From NCBI GenBank assembly GCA_964030475.1, contig CAXIPT010000008.1:5418465-5482464 (forward strand): a stretch of DNA of 64,000 nt, in the 5' to 3' direction. Of this stretch, positions 47,805 through 63,000 are shown in pieces; the first letter of the stretch is position 1; each line of letters starts with the position of its first letter. The translations under genes were made by a program, and so were the position numbers. Source of the stretch: Tethya wilhelma (lineage: Eukaryota > Porifera > Demospongiae > Tethyida > Tethyidae). The notes beneath the pieces were generated by a model. It made no database searches and had not been told where the DNA came from. It worked only from the letters and a program-made list of their open reading frames with translations.

Positions 47805-50552
47805 TGGCTCATCTGCCAGAAGACGAGCTTCCCTCACAGTTTGACGTGGTCATCGACGGGACAGGTATGCCTTAGAGTACCACTGATCCACTCTATTGAC
47901 TGTGTGAATGCCATTAGGACTGATACAGAGCATCCTGGCAGCAGCTCTGGCTAGGAATGGCAAGTCTGTGCTGCACATTGACCGGTAAATTATTAATTAG
48001 AGGTAAATTAGTAGGGAATGCAAGGTTAATGGTAGGATGAATTGTTTCCATAGCAACTGTTACTATGGTGAGCACTGGGGTGGACTGATGCAACGAGAGC
48101 TCGTTCAGTGGTTGGAAGGTCACCAATCTGAACCCTCGTCTGGGGATGACACTGACGAACCAACCCCTGGGGATAATTGTATTTCATTGAAGGCAGCACT
48201 TCCATCCGCTATCAGCAATATATGTGAAATTATACACAATCAAACTGAGCACCAGGACAATGCCCGTCCTGAGACTGGACAGCAAGACAGTACTTGTCCT
48301 GAGACTGAACAGCAGGACAATACTTGTCCTGAGACTGAACAGCAGGACAATGAGACAGAGGATGCTCACCCTGTTGAGGGTGGTGATGGTGCATTGGGCA
48401 GTGGAAGAGACTCGTCTGGCAGTGGGCTCATCACCTGGCAGTCTCTGGAGTCACTGAAGAGAAGGTTTACCTATGACATCACTCCGAAGGTGATCTATTG
48501 TTAGTGGACTAGCTAGCTAGCTGGTGAGTGTCTGTCTGTCCTCCTTCAGGTCCTCTACTGCCGTGGAGCACTGGTGGAGCTGCTCACCCAGTCCAACTGC
48601 TCACGATACATTGAGTTCAAAGCCATCAATAAGGTCTTCACTCAGAGGAATGACCACATTGAACAGGTGTGTCATTATAATACTAATGATATACAGTCTA
48701 TGGGTCCCCTCGATGTGTTGCCATGGTGACTCCCTGCCTCCAGGTGCCTTGCTCCCGGGCAGATGTGTTCAGCAGCCACTCTGTGAGCATGATGGAGAAG
48801 AGGAAGATGATGAAGTTCCTATCATTTTGTGCTGAATTTGATAAACATCCAGAACAGTATGAAGGTACCTGTATGCACCTAGATTATTACATCATGGTGA
48901 TGTCATTGTGTGTTTTTGTCTACCTTTTTTGTAGAATTTGTTTCAGTTCCATTTGGTGATTATCTCAAAGGTCGTGACCTTACAGAGAATCTCTGTCGCT
49001 ACATAATATACTCCATTGCCATGGTCGATGAGACCACACCCACAATCCAGGTTGGCCACACCTCCACATGTTCACATTCACTCAGTGAACATTTTCTTAC
49101 AGGGGTTGAACGCTACGAAAGTCTTCTTGAATTCTCTGGGCAGATTTGGCAATGCTCCTTTTCTCTATCCAATCTTTGGTGTTGGAGAGCTCCCACAGGC
49201 CTTCTGCAGGTAGCCATCCTAGCTATAGCTAGCTAGTTCGGTTTGCACCTGTGACCATCATTGCCAGCTGTCTCTCTCTCTCTCTCTTTCTTTCTCTAGA
49301 ATGTGTGCTGTGTTTGGAGGTGTCTACTGCCTCAACAGACACATCAAGGCTCTCAATCTGTCAGCTGATGGAGGCACAGTGACCAGTGTCCTCTGCTCCA
49401 CTGGGCAAACCATTCAATGCTCGTAAGTTTAATTTTTTTATATGTTGTGCTTTAATTTATTCCTAATCATTGTACCCGTGCACCATGCAGCACTGTAGTG
49501 TGTTCTACTGGTGTGATGAGCCATTCACTGGACCTGGGAGCTGGTCTCAGGTACCATGGCAACCATTTATACATGGCCATTGTTAGTATTGCTATTGTAA
49601 CCACTGCTGTAGTTCACAGAGCGTGTCTCGAGCTATTCTAGTCACTGATGGGCCAATTGATAACACCCAGGGAATAGTAAGGCCATTTCCCCATCTTGCT
49701 TGCTGTCTTCAATGAATGTTATTTGTCTTATCCTGTCCACAGCTAACAGTGGTCACCCTTCCTCCCGTTTCCCTCGGCTCTCATCACACCAAGGCTGTCA
49801 AGATACTCCAGCTGGAGCCATCCACTAACACAGCTGTCCCTGGGACATGTATGCCATGGGGCCAATAATATCTAGTTGATTAACAACTGATATATCTCTC
49901 TCTCTCTGTGTGTATGTTAGATATGATCCATATGGAGTGCTCTAGCAGCGATGGAGAGACTGCCATCAAAGACCTGCAGCCAGTCACCCAGGCTCTCTTC
50001 AACACACAAGGACAGAATGATGGTACGCAAGTTTCCCTGGCTCAGTTAGCTGCCTCATACAGTGCTATCTCTCACTCTCTCTCTCTCTCTCCCTCTCTCC
50101 CTGTCTAGAGTGCAACAGAGCTGGTCCTCGTGTTCTCTACTCCCTCTATTTCAACATCCACCTCCATCACTTCAATGACACTGGTGGCATAGCATTGCCT
50201 AGCAACCTATATTTGACCTCTGACCCTGATACGACCATGGCATACGAAGGAGCTGTAAAAGAGGTATTTATCATTGTTAATGATGTCATTGTGATGTAAT
50301 GATGGACATGTGCACATCTAGGCTAGAATGGTGTTTGAAAAGATCTGTCCTGGTGATGAATTCTTGCCACGCCCCCCTGACCCAGAGGATATTGTGTATG
50401 AGGATGACCCTGTTGATCAAAATAACGAAGAGAACCATGACACAAGTGAGCAGGAGCCAGCTGCCCCTGATGTGGACCCCTCCAGTGAAGGGGAGAACCC
50501 TGCTGACATTAGTAATAATGAACAAACTGAAGAGAACTTAACTAATAATTAA
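47805..50552 (+). CDS. CHM: Rab escort protein (choroideremia family)
   Basis: Presents newly made Rab GTPases to geranylgeranyl transferase II and delivers them to membranes. It begins [20 protein letters not shown] followed by [20 protein letters not shown], the dinucleotide-fold start of the GDI/REP superfamily. A Glu/Asp/Gln-rich insert with a tandem [12 protein letters not shown] repeat (about 48240-48360) matches the position of the REP-specific insert. Then [60 protein letters not shown] and [17 protein letters not shown]. It ends with [20 protein letters not shown] and an acidic tail. About 13 exons; all family blocks present in order, about 640 residues. Vertebrates have two REPs; this is a single REP. 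Converges on the ZDHHC gene. Confidence 0.95.
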
Positions 50553-50716
50553 CTTGCTGTAATCATTGTCCATGTTGAGTTGTGTGGTTTTATTAAGTTT
50601 TTGACAACAATAATAGTTTAATGTACAGTGAAAGATTAAATTATTGTTACAGAAAAAGTTTCCAAACAAACATTCAATTGAGCTAACAATAAACTCTTGG
50701 TATTATCCACACAGTG

Positions 50717-52463
<1,747 letters not shown>

Positions 52464-52546
52464 CCCTTCCTTCACTGGTGGTTGTTTATTGTGCAAGGTC
52501 AAAGGACAGACGACCATTACCTCATGCACGTGACTGAGCTGGCATC
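52464..52546. promoter_or_regulatory. Short divergent promoter ZDHHC / NFXL1
   Basis: 83 bases between the chosen starts, containing GCACGTGAC (52526-52534). The promoter role is inferred from position. Confidence 0.45.
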
Positions 52547-53038
52547 ATGGCTTGGAGACAGAGAAGAAGTGCTGGGGAAGGAAAGGTGTCCAGGGAGGTG
52601 TTGGTGAAGATGGCTGCCATCAAAGAGAGCGGTCGGAAGGCTACGGCGGAGCTGCTCTCCAGTGATGAAGACAGCGAGGAGGAGGAGAACTCGGACCAGC
52701 TGGTGACCTCTGCACTCTCGCAGTACTACCAGCTCCTTGGTGAGGATAGAGACGTAGAGTTGAAGTTTATGAGCGGCCCAACGTCGTGCCTTGTTTGTCT
52801 GAGTGCCATCAAGCGGCATGAGGCGGTGTGGAGCTGCCTAAGGTGTTGGTGTGCCTTCCATCTCATGTGTATACAACAGTGGGCGAGGGACGGGGTCAAA
52901 GTTCAACACCCAATCTTGTCAGCAGAATTCTTTCCTGATCTCCATGGCAACTGGTCCTGTCCTAAGTGTCGCAATGAGTACAGTGTCCAGTCCATCCCCA
53001 CCACCTACTACTGCTACTGTGGGAAGCAGGTGTGTCTC

Positions 53039-53086
<48 letters not shown>

Positions 53087-54969
53087 TGTGTGTGTGTGCA
53101 AATGGTACTCATTTATTGAAATGCTCATGCCCCCCTCCTCTGCCCCCTAGAGGGACCCTCGTAATGACCCCTGGCTGTTGGCCCACTCCTGTGGGGAGTT
53201 GTGTGACAAGGAGCTCCCTTCTCAGTGCAGCCATCGCTGTGTCTCTCTCTGTCACCCTGGTGAGTCACTGACAAAATTAATGACCTTTTGGTTTTTAGTA
53301 CCACTCCTGCCTGACCTGCAGGTCCATGTCCTCCTTGTCCCAGGACGGTTTTGACCAGCTGTTTCTGTGGAAAGAGTCGTCCTGTAATGAAACGATGTGG
53401 AGTCAAGGGCTGGAGATGTGAGCGTATTTGTGGGCGTGTCTTATCATGTGACCTGCACACTTGTGAAGAAAAGTGTCATGAAGGTAATCTATATTTATCA
53501 GTGCAATTACATCATCAAAAACTGAAAGTTTTTTGTGAAGTAATACCTTATAGCGGGAAATTTTTGTTGGTTCAAAATTTCGTATAAATCGTTAAAAACG
53601 TGCCAGAAATTTTTTTCGTAGTTTTAAATTTCATATATGCAGCGTGCGCTCGTATAAAGTAAATGCGGATATTAAAATTCCGCAGTTTTAATTTTCGTAT
53701 ATTCGAACGGCATATGAAAAATAATACGAAAATTTCCACCATACGAAAATTTCCCACTATACGGTATGTAAATTTATAGAAGTAAATGGCAGCTGCCTGT
53801 TTCTCCACAGCACTCCTGTACAGTTGCTGAATTGTTTGATTGTACCTACTCTATGCACAAGTTATCTGCTAGTCATAAGATTCTCATGTGATGATCATGT
53901 GATCCAGGTGGATGCAAGCCATGTCAGGAGAAGATCTTGCAGCGTTGCAAGTGTGGGAAGCAGAAACAAGAGAGGTCATGTGACAACCCAATTTGGTCAT
54001 GTGAACAGGTATAGGAATATAATTTGTGGTAGGTGTGGTCAGTGATCTTCCTGTGTTCTCATTGGTCAGGTGTGCGGGCGACTGTTTCCATGTGGCCACC
54101 ACAAGTGTCAGCAGGTAGGAAGGGTCAAAGGTCAAAGGTGTGACTAATGATACTGATGGATGCAGGTGTGTCACTCTGGTGGGTGTGGCCACTGTCTGAG
54201 GTCTGGGCTGAGACACTGCCCCTGTGGCAAGACAAGTGAGACAAGCTAGCTAGCTAGCTGAGACTAGAGTCATGGTTCCTTCTCCTCTGGCAGGTTGTGT
54301 GCTGGCCTGCACTGAAGATGTGCCGCCATGCAAGGACACTTGTGATAAGGTAACCCATGGTGACAACTCTAGATCTGTTGGAACACCATTTAGCTTCTGT
54401 AGAGAGTGTTCAAATAAAATGTCTATTTTTAGCTGTTCAATGCTACAAATCTTGAACCTAAGTTAGTCCTACCTGTCCCTGTTGCTGTGCATCCCAATAT
54501 AGTGGTCTTCATTTGTTGACACAGTGAATGATGTGGGTACTATTGCTCCTCCTGCTGGTAGGCTCTGTCCTGCCACTAATTGTGTTTATGGTGTATATTT
54601 TGTGGGAGAGTGCATTTTAAATGGTTGCACATTGCTGAGCTTTTTCTCTTTGAAAGATGAATCCCACTCATGTATTTTTCAGTTTGTTGGTCCATCAATA
54701 CACATGTATATATGGTTTATTGTAGCCATCAGTTGCTATGTTCCCTTGCAGCTGTTGGAATGTGGCATTCATCGCTGCTCTAGGCTATGTCACTTTGGTG
54801 GGTGTGGCCAGTGCCTGCAGATGGCAGTGAAGGTGTGTCGGTGTGGCAAGAAAACCAAATCAGTTCTTTGCTCTCAGGACTTCCTCTGTGAGACCAAGTG
54901 TGCCAAGATGAGGCAATGTGGAAGGCACCAGTGCAAGAGAAAGGTGTGCTCCTCATCATGCTTCACTTG

Positions 54970-55015
<46 letters not shown>

Positions 55016-56343
55016 TCTCTCTCTCTCAGTGTTGCAATGGTGAGTGTCCTCCCTGTGAGCAGGTGTGTGGAAGGACCCTCAGTTGCAGGAATCACAAGTG
55101 CCAGGCACCATGTCACCAAGGTGGGGGCATTAGTCCAGCAGTGTAGGGCTTAGTGTCTTTAGAAAACTAAGATTTAGTACCAAGTCTCTCTCTCTCTCTG
55201 CAGGTAAATGCTACCCCTGTGTTCTTGAAGTGAGTAAGACATGTCGCTGTGGAGCTGCGGCCATCACTGTGCCCTGTGGCAGGGAGCGCTCCTCCAAACC
55301 TCCACGGTGTAAGAGGAGTTGTGCCATTCCTCCACGATGTCATCACACTGAGAGCCACGCCCACTCCTGTCACTATGGCGACTGCCCACCCTGCTTGTTA
55401 AAGTGTGGGAAGCCTCTCAATTGTGGACATACCTGTATTGCAAGATGTCATTCTGTACCCAAACCAGTCAAACAGGTTTGAAACTCCTTCACTGTTTATG
55501 TGACTAATGTCCAGTCCATCTCCGTCTCTATCTCCTCTCTTTATCTGTCTGTGTGTGTCAGGTCCCCTGGATGAAATCCTCTGACCAATCACATCAGTCA
55601 AACACAGCCTGCCCTCCTTGTCAGGTGCTAGTGGAGAAGTGAGTGAACTGTCAATTCTTTCTCTTTAAATTGATCTCTCGATCAGTATAAATGTATTATC
55701 AATGTTGACCTGCAGGTCATGTAAAGGAGGTCACGAGGTCTCTCAGGTCAAATGCAGTGAGTCTAGAGAGTACTCCTGTGGTAGGAGGTGTGGGCGGAGC
55801 TTACCCTGTGGTAACCATAAGTGTGAGCGAGGCTGTCATGTTGTCATCAACCCTCCCTCTGAGACCATGGTGAGATATGGACCATCACCATGGTGATGAC
55901 CGGTCATTGTGTGTGTGTGTGTGTGTGTGCAGGCTGGAGAGGACTGTCTGCCCTGTGAGAGGGAGTGCAGCAGACCAAGAGAAAAGGGGTGTGGTCATCC
56001 CTGCTCCTTACCATGTCATCAGGGTTCGTTATAAATAACCAGTACATGGTGTCCTTTATAATAAAAATTTAAAAATTTTCTCTCTGTCTCTCTGTCTCTC
56101 AAGGTGAGTGCCCTCGCTGTGACCAGCTGGTGAGGCTGAGGTGTCATTGCAACACAATGAGTCTCTTTGTCAAGTGCCAGTGAGTCATTGCTGACCCTTA
56201 TTTCCACAATATTATACTGTGTTTCCATGGCAACAGTGAGTGGTGTGCAGCTGATGAGGCTGAGAAGAATGGCCTGCGGACTTGCAATAGTCAATGCACT
56301 AAACTAGTGAGTCAGTGTGCCATTTTTTATGTCATCAATGACA

Positions 56344-56399
<56 letters not shown>

Positions 56400-56964
56400 G
56401 TTGGGATGTAGTCACCGGTGCCCCCTGGTGTGCCACAGCGGACCATGCCCCGATGAGAGGGAGTGCAAACGCAGGGTCACCCTCAGGTGCCACTGCAGGA
56501 GACGTAAAAAGGTACCCCTAGAGTAGCAGTCTTGATGACCACTGTTATCAGTGTTGCCATGGTTACAGGAGTGCCGTTGTCATGAGAGGACTGAGGTAGA
56601 GTGTGACCAGGAGTGCCGGAGATTGGAGAGAGAGAGACAGCAGGTGAGTTAGCTGGCTGCCTCCCATCCACTCTGGTAACAAACTGTTGCTCCACTGCAG
56701 AAGGAAGCTGAGGAGCTGGCAGCGCAGGAGGCAGTTAGGGAGAGAGAGAAAAGAGAGGCTGAGTTGGCATTGGAGCGCCAGATGTCCCCACGACGCAGGA
56801 GACGGAGGGCCCCTAGGACCAACAACGATGAGAGGAGCAATGAGTCCCACCCCTCCTCCTTCACCCGCTGGCTGAGGAGACTCCTGGTGCTGGTGGTGGC
56901 ACTGGCACTAGCTCTTGGACTGGTGTACTTTTTTATGAATGTCAGGATCAAAATTCGTGTTTGA
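52547..56964 (+). CDS. NFXL1: NF-X1-type zinc finger protein with C-terminal membrane anchor
   Basis: Starts [20 protein letters not shown], an acidic segment ([14 protein letters not shown]), then a RING/PHD-like finger ([30 protein letters not shown]). A long array of NF-X1 repeats follows, each CG..L.C..H.C...CH.G.C..C (for example [53 protein letters not shown]). The C-terminus is a Glu/Arg coiled coil followed by one transmembrane helix ([20 protein letters not shown]) and IKIRV. This combination of NF-X1 repeats plus a C-terminal helix identifies NFXL1 and not NFX1, which has R3H. About 18 exons. Its molecular function is poorly defined. Convergent with EIF5B, 59 bases between stops. 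Confidence 0.93.
53038..53100 (+). repeat. (GT)n microsatellite in NFXL1 intron
   Basis: Starts within the donor region of the exon ending CYCGKQ and makes most of the small intron. Confidence 0.88.
53543..53767. mobile_element. MITE family D, copy 3, in NFXL1 intron
   Basis: Starts ATACCTTATAGCGGGAAATT and ends AAATTTCCCACTATACGGTA, with inverted TCGTATAAA / TTTTCGTATA motifs inside. Confidence 0.82.
54973..55028 (+). repeat. (CT)n polypyrimidine tract in NFXL1
   Basis: CT run ending CTCAG directly before the exon for [17 protein letters not shown]. Confidence 0.9.
56347..56400 (+). repeat. (CT)n polypyrimidine tract in NFXL1
   Basis: CT run ending CTAG directly before the exon for [14 protein letters not shown]. 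Confidence 0.92.
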
Positions 56965-57023
56965 TTAATAACAATATTATTATCAGCTGTTCTGTTTACA
57001 ACTAATTATCATATATAATGCAA

Positions 57024-60000
57024 TTAAAGAATTTGAAAGGTCTTTTTGAGTTCAATCATCAGTTGCCAGTCACTCTTTTGAAGGTCTTCTCTGAAGTAAT
57101 TCTTGACAGCATCAATAGATTCCCGGCTGATCTGGAGTGTAATAGATACAGTGTGCGCATGTAACATGTACACATATATGCAATAATTATAATGCTATAG
57201 GTGTATGTGTATAGCCAACCTTGCTGACGAGGGTGTCCGTGTGGTCAAAATGGCGTCCATAGAGGCGGGGTGCCTCCCCTCCCACGGCCTCCACCTTGAT
57301 GCACACCTCCATGCCAGTGTGGGCACTGTCCACTGTCTTGTGGTTCACCTCCAGGCTACTCACAACACCAATGTCGACAAACTAATGGCAGTGGTGGTGG
57401 GCATTAAATAGAAATAATGTGTCATTAGCTAGCCCCCATTGCATGACTTACACTCTTGGAGGGGACTGTTAGTGGAGTGCCTTTCTTAATGATGCCCGCC
57501 TCCACCATCACTCCAACCACTATGGGGTCACGAGTGTTGAAGATGCAGTTTGGAAGGATGCGAAGTTTGCATGGAAACACAGCAATCTGTTCATACTCCT
57601 TTCTCTTCCTGTCTCGCAATTCCTGCCAACACACACACACACACACACACACCACATGAAGTGACAGTGACCCTCACAGCTGCATGCAGCTAGCTCACCT
57701 GTCTGTGCTTGAGGAAGGAGTCAAAGAGATGGTAAATGATGTCAGCCTGGAATATCTTCACTCCCAGACCATCAGCCATTTCCTGAGCTTCTCTTTCAAC
57801 CCTTACATCAAACGCTAGGATGACTGCCCACCTGTGGAAATAGCAACCAGTCAATGGAGCTACACAGACAGACAGACAGACAGACAGGGAGTCACTTACT
57901 GGCTGTCGTGTTCCAACATGACTGATGCTTTCATGACATCCTTCTTGTGGACAGGCCCAATGCTCACCCCACAATACTGCACAGTGAGATACAGACAACA
58001 AGCTGAAATACATTTTTTCCCTTTTGAAACACATTTGAGGTTAGAGTTATAAATTAGAGTGGGAAAAACATGTGAGCATATAATTTCAAATACCCTGTTA
58101 GAGGTACTCACTGGTATTTTGGAGACCTTAAGGAACTCCAGCAGTGCCTCCAGGGATCCCAGCGTGGAGGCCTGCACGTACACCCCTCTCTCGTTGAGCT
58201 TGATGGAGCTGAGAACATTTTTCAGCACTTTGCTTGCCTCTTCCTGTGAAGGAAAACACATTGCTGTCACAATTGGCAACCAACAGCCTCTCAGTCTGTG
58301 TACCTTGAACACTTCTATCTCATCTGTCTTCTTGGCCACAAAGATAGGAGTCCCAGCCAGTGTCTTGTCCAGCTCCCCCCTGGCTGTGATCTTGACCCCC
58401 TGAGAGGCAATGACGGCCTTGTGGTTCACGTAGGCATTCTTCACTCTCAGCTCCCTCAGAGGCTGTGGCATGAGCAGAGCTCGGACAGTGGTCACAAAGG
58501 GTCCTTCGCTCCCCGTCAGGACGAGGGTGTCCCCCTCCTTGAGGACACCATTGCGGAGGATCACATCCACAGTGGTTCCCAGACCAGCTATCACCTTCAC
58601 CTGGGGAGACAACGACCAGAGATGATCTAGTCACTCACAATTTCTTTACTGAGAGGACAATACACTGTATACAAGGAAATATTGATGGGATTTTAATTTG
58701 ACGGTTTGATCATGGTCAAAGTCCAAATCGGCAAATTTAAATCTGCCAATATTTTGGCTGCTGTATAAGCATGTAATATGCACATGTGGAAATCGTCAAG
58801 TTATAAACTCGTCAATGTTTTATTTTACATTTTAGGAAGCAAATCACCAAATTTTTTGACCATCAATATTTCAGGCTATATCATACGTACGGTAGTACGT
58901 ACAGCAGGGCCACACCAAATTGATTTCATGTTTCTCGGATTGTCTACAGAAACTTACTGACCCGGCCGGCCGGCAAAAAAATAAAAATAAAATTAATAAC
59001 CATTAATAATTTGATTGTATTTCAGTGCACATGCGCGTGGGTTCACGAGTGCACTGCGATGATTTTGTCTCAAAAACGCTATTTAGCTGGTTAGCTACAT
59101 TTCAACTACTTGTTTGGCAGTAGCTATGATCTCCAAACTATTTTTAAAAGGAAAAATGGCTAAACTGATTCACGAACCAAGAGCTGGAGCGAAGTAAGTA
59201 GCCACACCCATCAGGAATATAATTTACATTTTTTTTCATTTTGCCAAAATTGTGACCCGCCGGATCCGAGAAACAGGAAATCAATTTGGTGTGGCCTAGG
59301 AATGGGCCTGCTGTCCCATAGACACAATACAAAATGTTGGTCACTATAAAAATCTAGTCAAACAAAATTATACCATCAAAGTTGCTCAGAGGCTCTCAAT
59401 GACAGATTACTAACTGCATGCAAGGCTTAAAACTCAAAAAAACTTTTCCTAAGCACTCGTAGAGAGTGCTAGTGTGAAGCCACCATAGTGCCATTTTTGT
59501 TCTCCTAACGTACTTATGTACTTTCTAACTGACTTTATACTTGAAAAGGATTTCCACAGAACCAGAACGTGTTGAGCCAACTTTGATAGCACAAAGTAAG
59601 TTCATTTCATGGGCACTATATTCCTTGATACTCGTTTTGATCATAAATAGGCCTAAACAAAAACTATAAAGCTTTGAAACTTAGAATATAAATTCATGTA
59701 CCACAATGCAGCCATCTTGTAGGTAGAGTCCAAAGGTCATCTATCCACGTGGCATTTTATGCGCATGCGCAATAGCCTCTCAGGGTCCAGCATAATAACA
59801 CAAGTGTATGACTGTTGAAGCTACTAGTCAAGCTTTTTGTAGAAAGATATGGTTGATTTAGAAAGATATGGTTGATTCTGAGTCATATCTCAGTCTAGGA
59901 AGGTTGTGTGAAGCTGGGATTGGTACGATCAGTATGAAGAGATCTTTCAAATGATATGGTTTATTTGGGTATTTGAAAAATGTGCAATTTTGATCAAAAT

Positions 60001-63000
60001 TGGCAATTTTGGTCAAAATTTAAATCTACCATTAAACCATATCATTTGAAAGATCTCTTCAGCTGATCACAATTCCATCTCAATATGACCTTCCTAGTAT
60101 ATAGGCTGAGATATGCTTGATAATGTGTTGTTGCTCTGGGTTCTCATCACTGAGTGATGGCTTAGGTTCTTGGTTTCTCATCACGTATGATGGATTTAGG
60201 TTCTAAGTTTCTCATCACTGAGTGATGGCTGAGGTTCTTGGTTTCTCATCACTGTATGATGGGTTTAGGTTCTTTGTTTCTCATCACGTATGATGGATTT
60301 AAGTTCTAAGTTTCTCATCTCGTGTGATGGGTTTAGGTTCTTGGTTTCTCATCACATATGATGGGTTTAGGTTCTTAGTTTCTCATCACGTGTGATGGGT
60401 TTAGGTTCTTGGTTTCTCATCTCAGTTAGCTAGCTAGACACACAGCTCTGTTGAACTGTCAAACAGCAACACACATTCAAGTTAGGGGGAGGTCTGTTTA
60501 TACAGTAACTACTCCTGTACTGTCAGCCAATACCACAGCTGCCAAACACTGAAAAAAAAGCACTGGCTTTTCAAAAAGAGGAGCAGCCACCAACAGTTAG
60601 CTCACATATATTCAAACAAAATTGCCATTACTACATGTATATATCAGGTATACCTTGAGCAACAGAGAGGGCAAATATGCTAGCTATTTTTGTGGACAGA
60701 ATCACTCTTGCTAAAGGGATCATAAGATGTATACTGGTTGCCATGGGCAACAGTTTAGCAGTTCACTAGAGATTGGGCCAGTAAAGTATGTTATGAATGA
60801 CATCATCAGTGAAATTAGTTTCNTTCTTGGTTTCTCATCACGTGTGATGGGTTTAGGTTCTTGGTTTCTCATCACGTGTGATGGGTTTAGGTTCTTGGTT
60901 TCTCATCACTGTATGATGGCTTAGGTTCTCAACACATTATCAAGAATATCTCAGCCTAGGAAGGTCGTATGAAGCTGGGATTTGCACCATTGTGATCAGC
61001 TCAAAGAGATCTTTCAAATGATATGGTTAATTGGCAGATTTTAATTTTGACCAAAATCACAAAAAACATGGATTTGGTCACAGTCTACGGAAAGCCCTCA
61101 ATTTTATCGCACTTACAGGAAATGAAATTCATATTATGTACAGCTGTCATAAAGCGTAGTTGTGACGACATTGTGGTTTATGAATATCATTATACATGAA
61201 GCTATTTCCGCATTCTTCCGCATATTTTGCATACTATATTGTAATCTACCGTGCACTATTGTATACTCCTCAAAGTGAGAATATTGAATGTGAACTTTTC
61301 TGTATTTTCAACTCCTGTTTTTTTCTTGATGCTTTGCCTAATCCATTCCAAGTCTTGAATATACATAGCCAGCAATGTAAAGGAGAGTATATCCAAGTCT
61401 GGAATCTCAGAATAGTACAGTACTGATTTGCCCAAAATTCAAAGTTGTGCAAAAAAATATCAGGTCCTGAGGAAGAGAGTTCTTAAGTCAAAAAGTACTA
61501 CAATTTACGACTACAGACTTCATAGAATGATAGAACAAGAGCTAAACTACATATCTATGGTCCCAAAAACGTGGCAAATGTGCTACTGTCAGGTAGGCAG
61601 CGATGCTAAAACCCCCCTTTGGTATGTTTAACACAAACGGCCTGTATAGTGATCTTACTTACACCACACAATTTCTAACTAGCTGTATCAAAAGTGCAAT
61701 TATCAAACTTCACTTTAAACCAAGTGCTAAGGCCTCAGCAGGCTCAGTACTAATTTGCCCAAAATTCAAAGTTAGCTATAATTCTAGAATTATCCTATTT
61801 TGAAACGCTTGCTACTTACCTCCAGTTGGGCCAAAACGTGTAAATTTGGTATTAACCAAGAGCGCTTGACCTTATGCTTCCAGAAAACTCGAAGCTATAG
61901 CTTCTCCTTGCGTTAGAATTGACCTTTGACTGATTGAAAAAGCAGCTGGCTCTGTGCCAAACCCTGGACTCATGAATATCATTATCCCCCATATGCCCAA
62001 TACAAAATCAAAATGTTCGATAAAATGTATGGGTTTTCGCGGGCTTTCCGTAGACTGGTCAAGTGCGATTTTTTGACAAAAATGGTAATTTTCCAAATTT
62101 TAGAATAAACCATATTATTTGAAAGATCTCTTTGAGCTGATCGCAATGGTGAAGTCCCAGCTTCATATGACCTTCCTAGACTGAGATATACAAACATGCC
62201 TATATGACAACATTACTATCATACGTACGGTAGTACGTATAGTAGGAATGGGCCGGCTGTCCCATTGACACAATACAAAATGTTGGCCACCATAAAAATC
62301 TAGTCAAACAAAATTAAACCTTCAAAGTTGCTCAGAAGCTCTCACTGACAGATTACCAACTGCATGCAAGGCCTAAACTCACAAAAACTTTCTGCAGCAC
62401 TCGTAGAGAGCGCTAGTGGGAAGCCACCATAGTGCCATTTTTGTTCTTCTAACTTACGTACTTCCTAACTGACTTACTTGAAAAGGATTTCCACAGAACC
62501 AGAATGTGTTGAGCCAACTTTGACAGCACAAAGTAAGTTCTTTTCATGGGTACTACATTCCTTGACACTCGCTTTCATCATAAATAGGCCTAAACAAAAA
62601 CTAGAAAACTTTGAAACTTAGTGTATAAATTCACAATGCAGCCGTCTTTGTAGATAGAGTTCAAAGGTCATCTATCCACGTGGCATTACTATGCGCATGC
62701 GCATTAGACTCTTCCAGCATAATGTAGTGCATGTATAGCTGCTACTCAAGCTTTTTGTACGGACTAGCCAGTCTCTCTCTAATAGTCTCTAGTGTTGAAA
62801 AAAGTGAATGAACAAGTAGTAAAAAATTCAAAAAAAAAATAAGCAGTGTAGGAATGGGCAGTGCATTAAAAAGTATTGGAACAAGGCAGGGTCTCAATTT
62901 CGGCACCTGACTACTTCATTTTTATGCCCAACTCTTGGCCGGCAGTCTAGTTTAAGTTATATACCTGTCTCTTATAGTTTACTCTATTGCTTTAGTAGCC

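Noticed and set aside
61196..62096. Small open frames inside the long family F element as a transposase
   Set aside because: None exceeds about 76 codons and none shows a DDE or other transposase motif.
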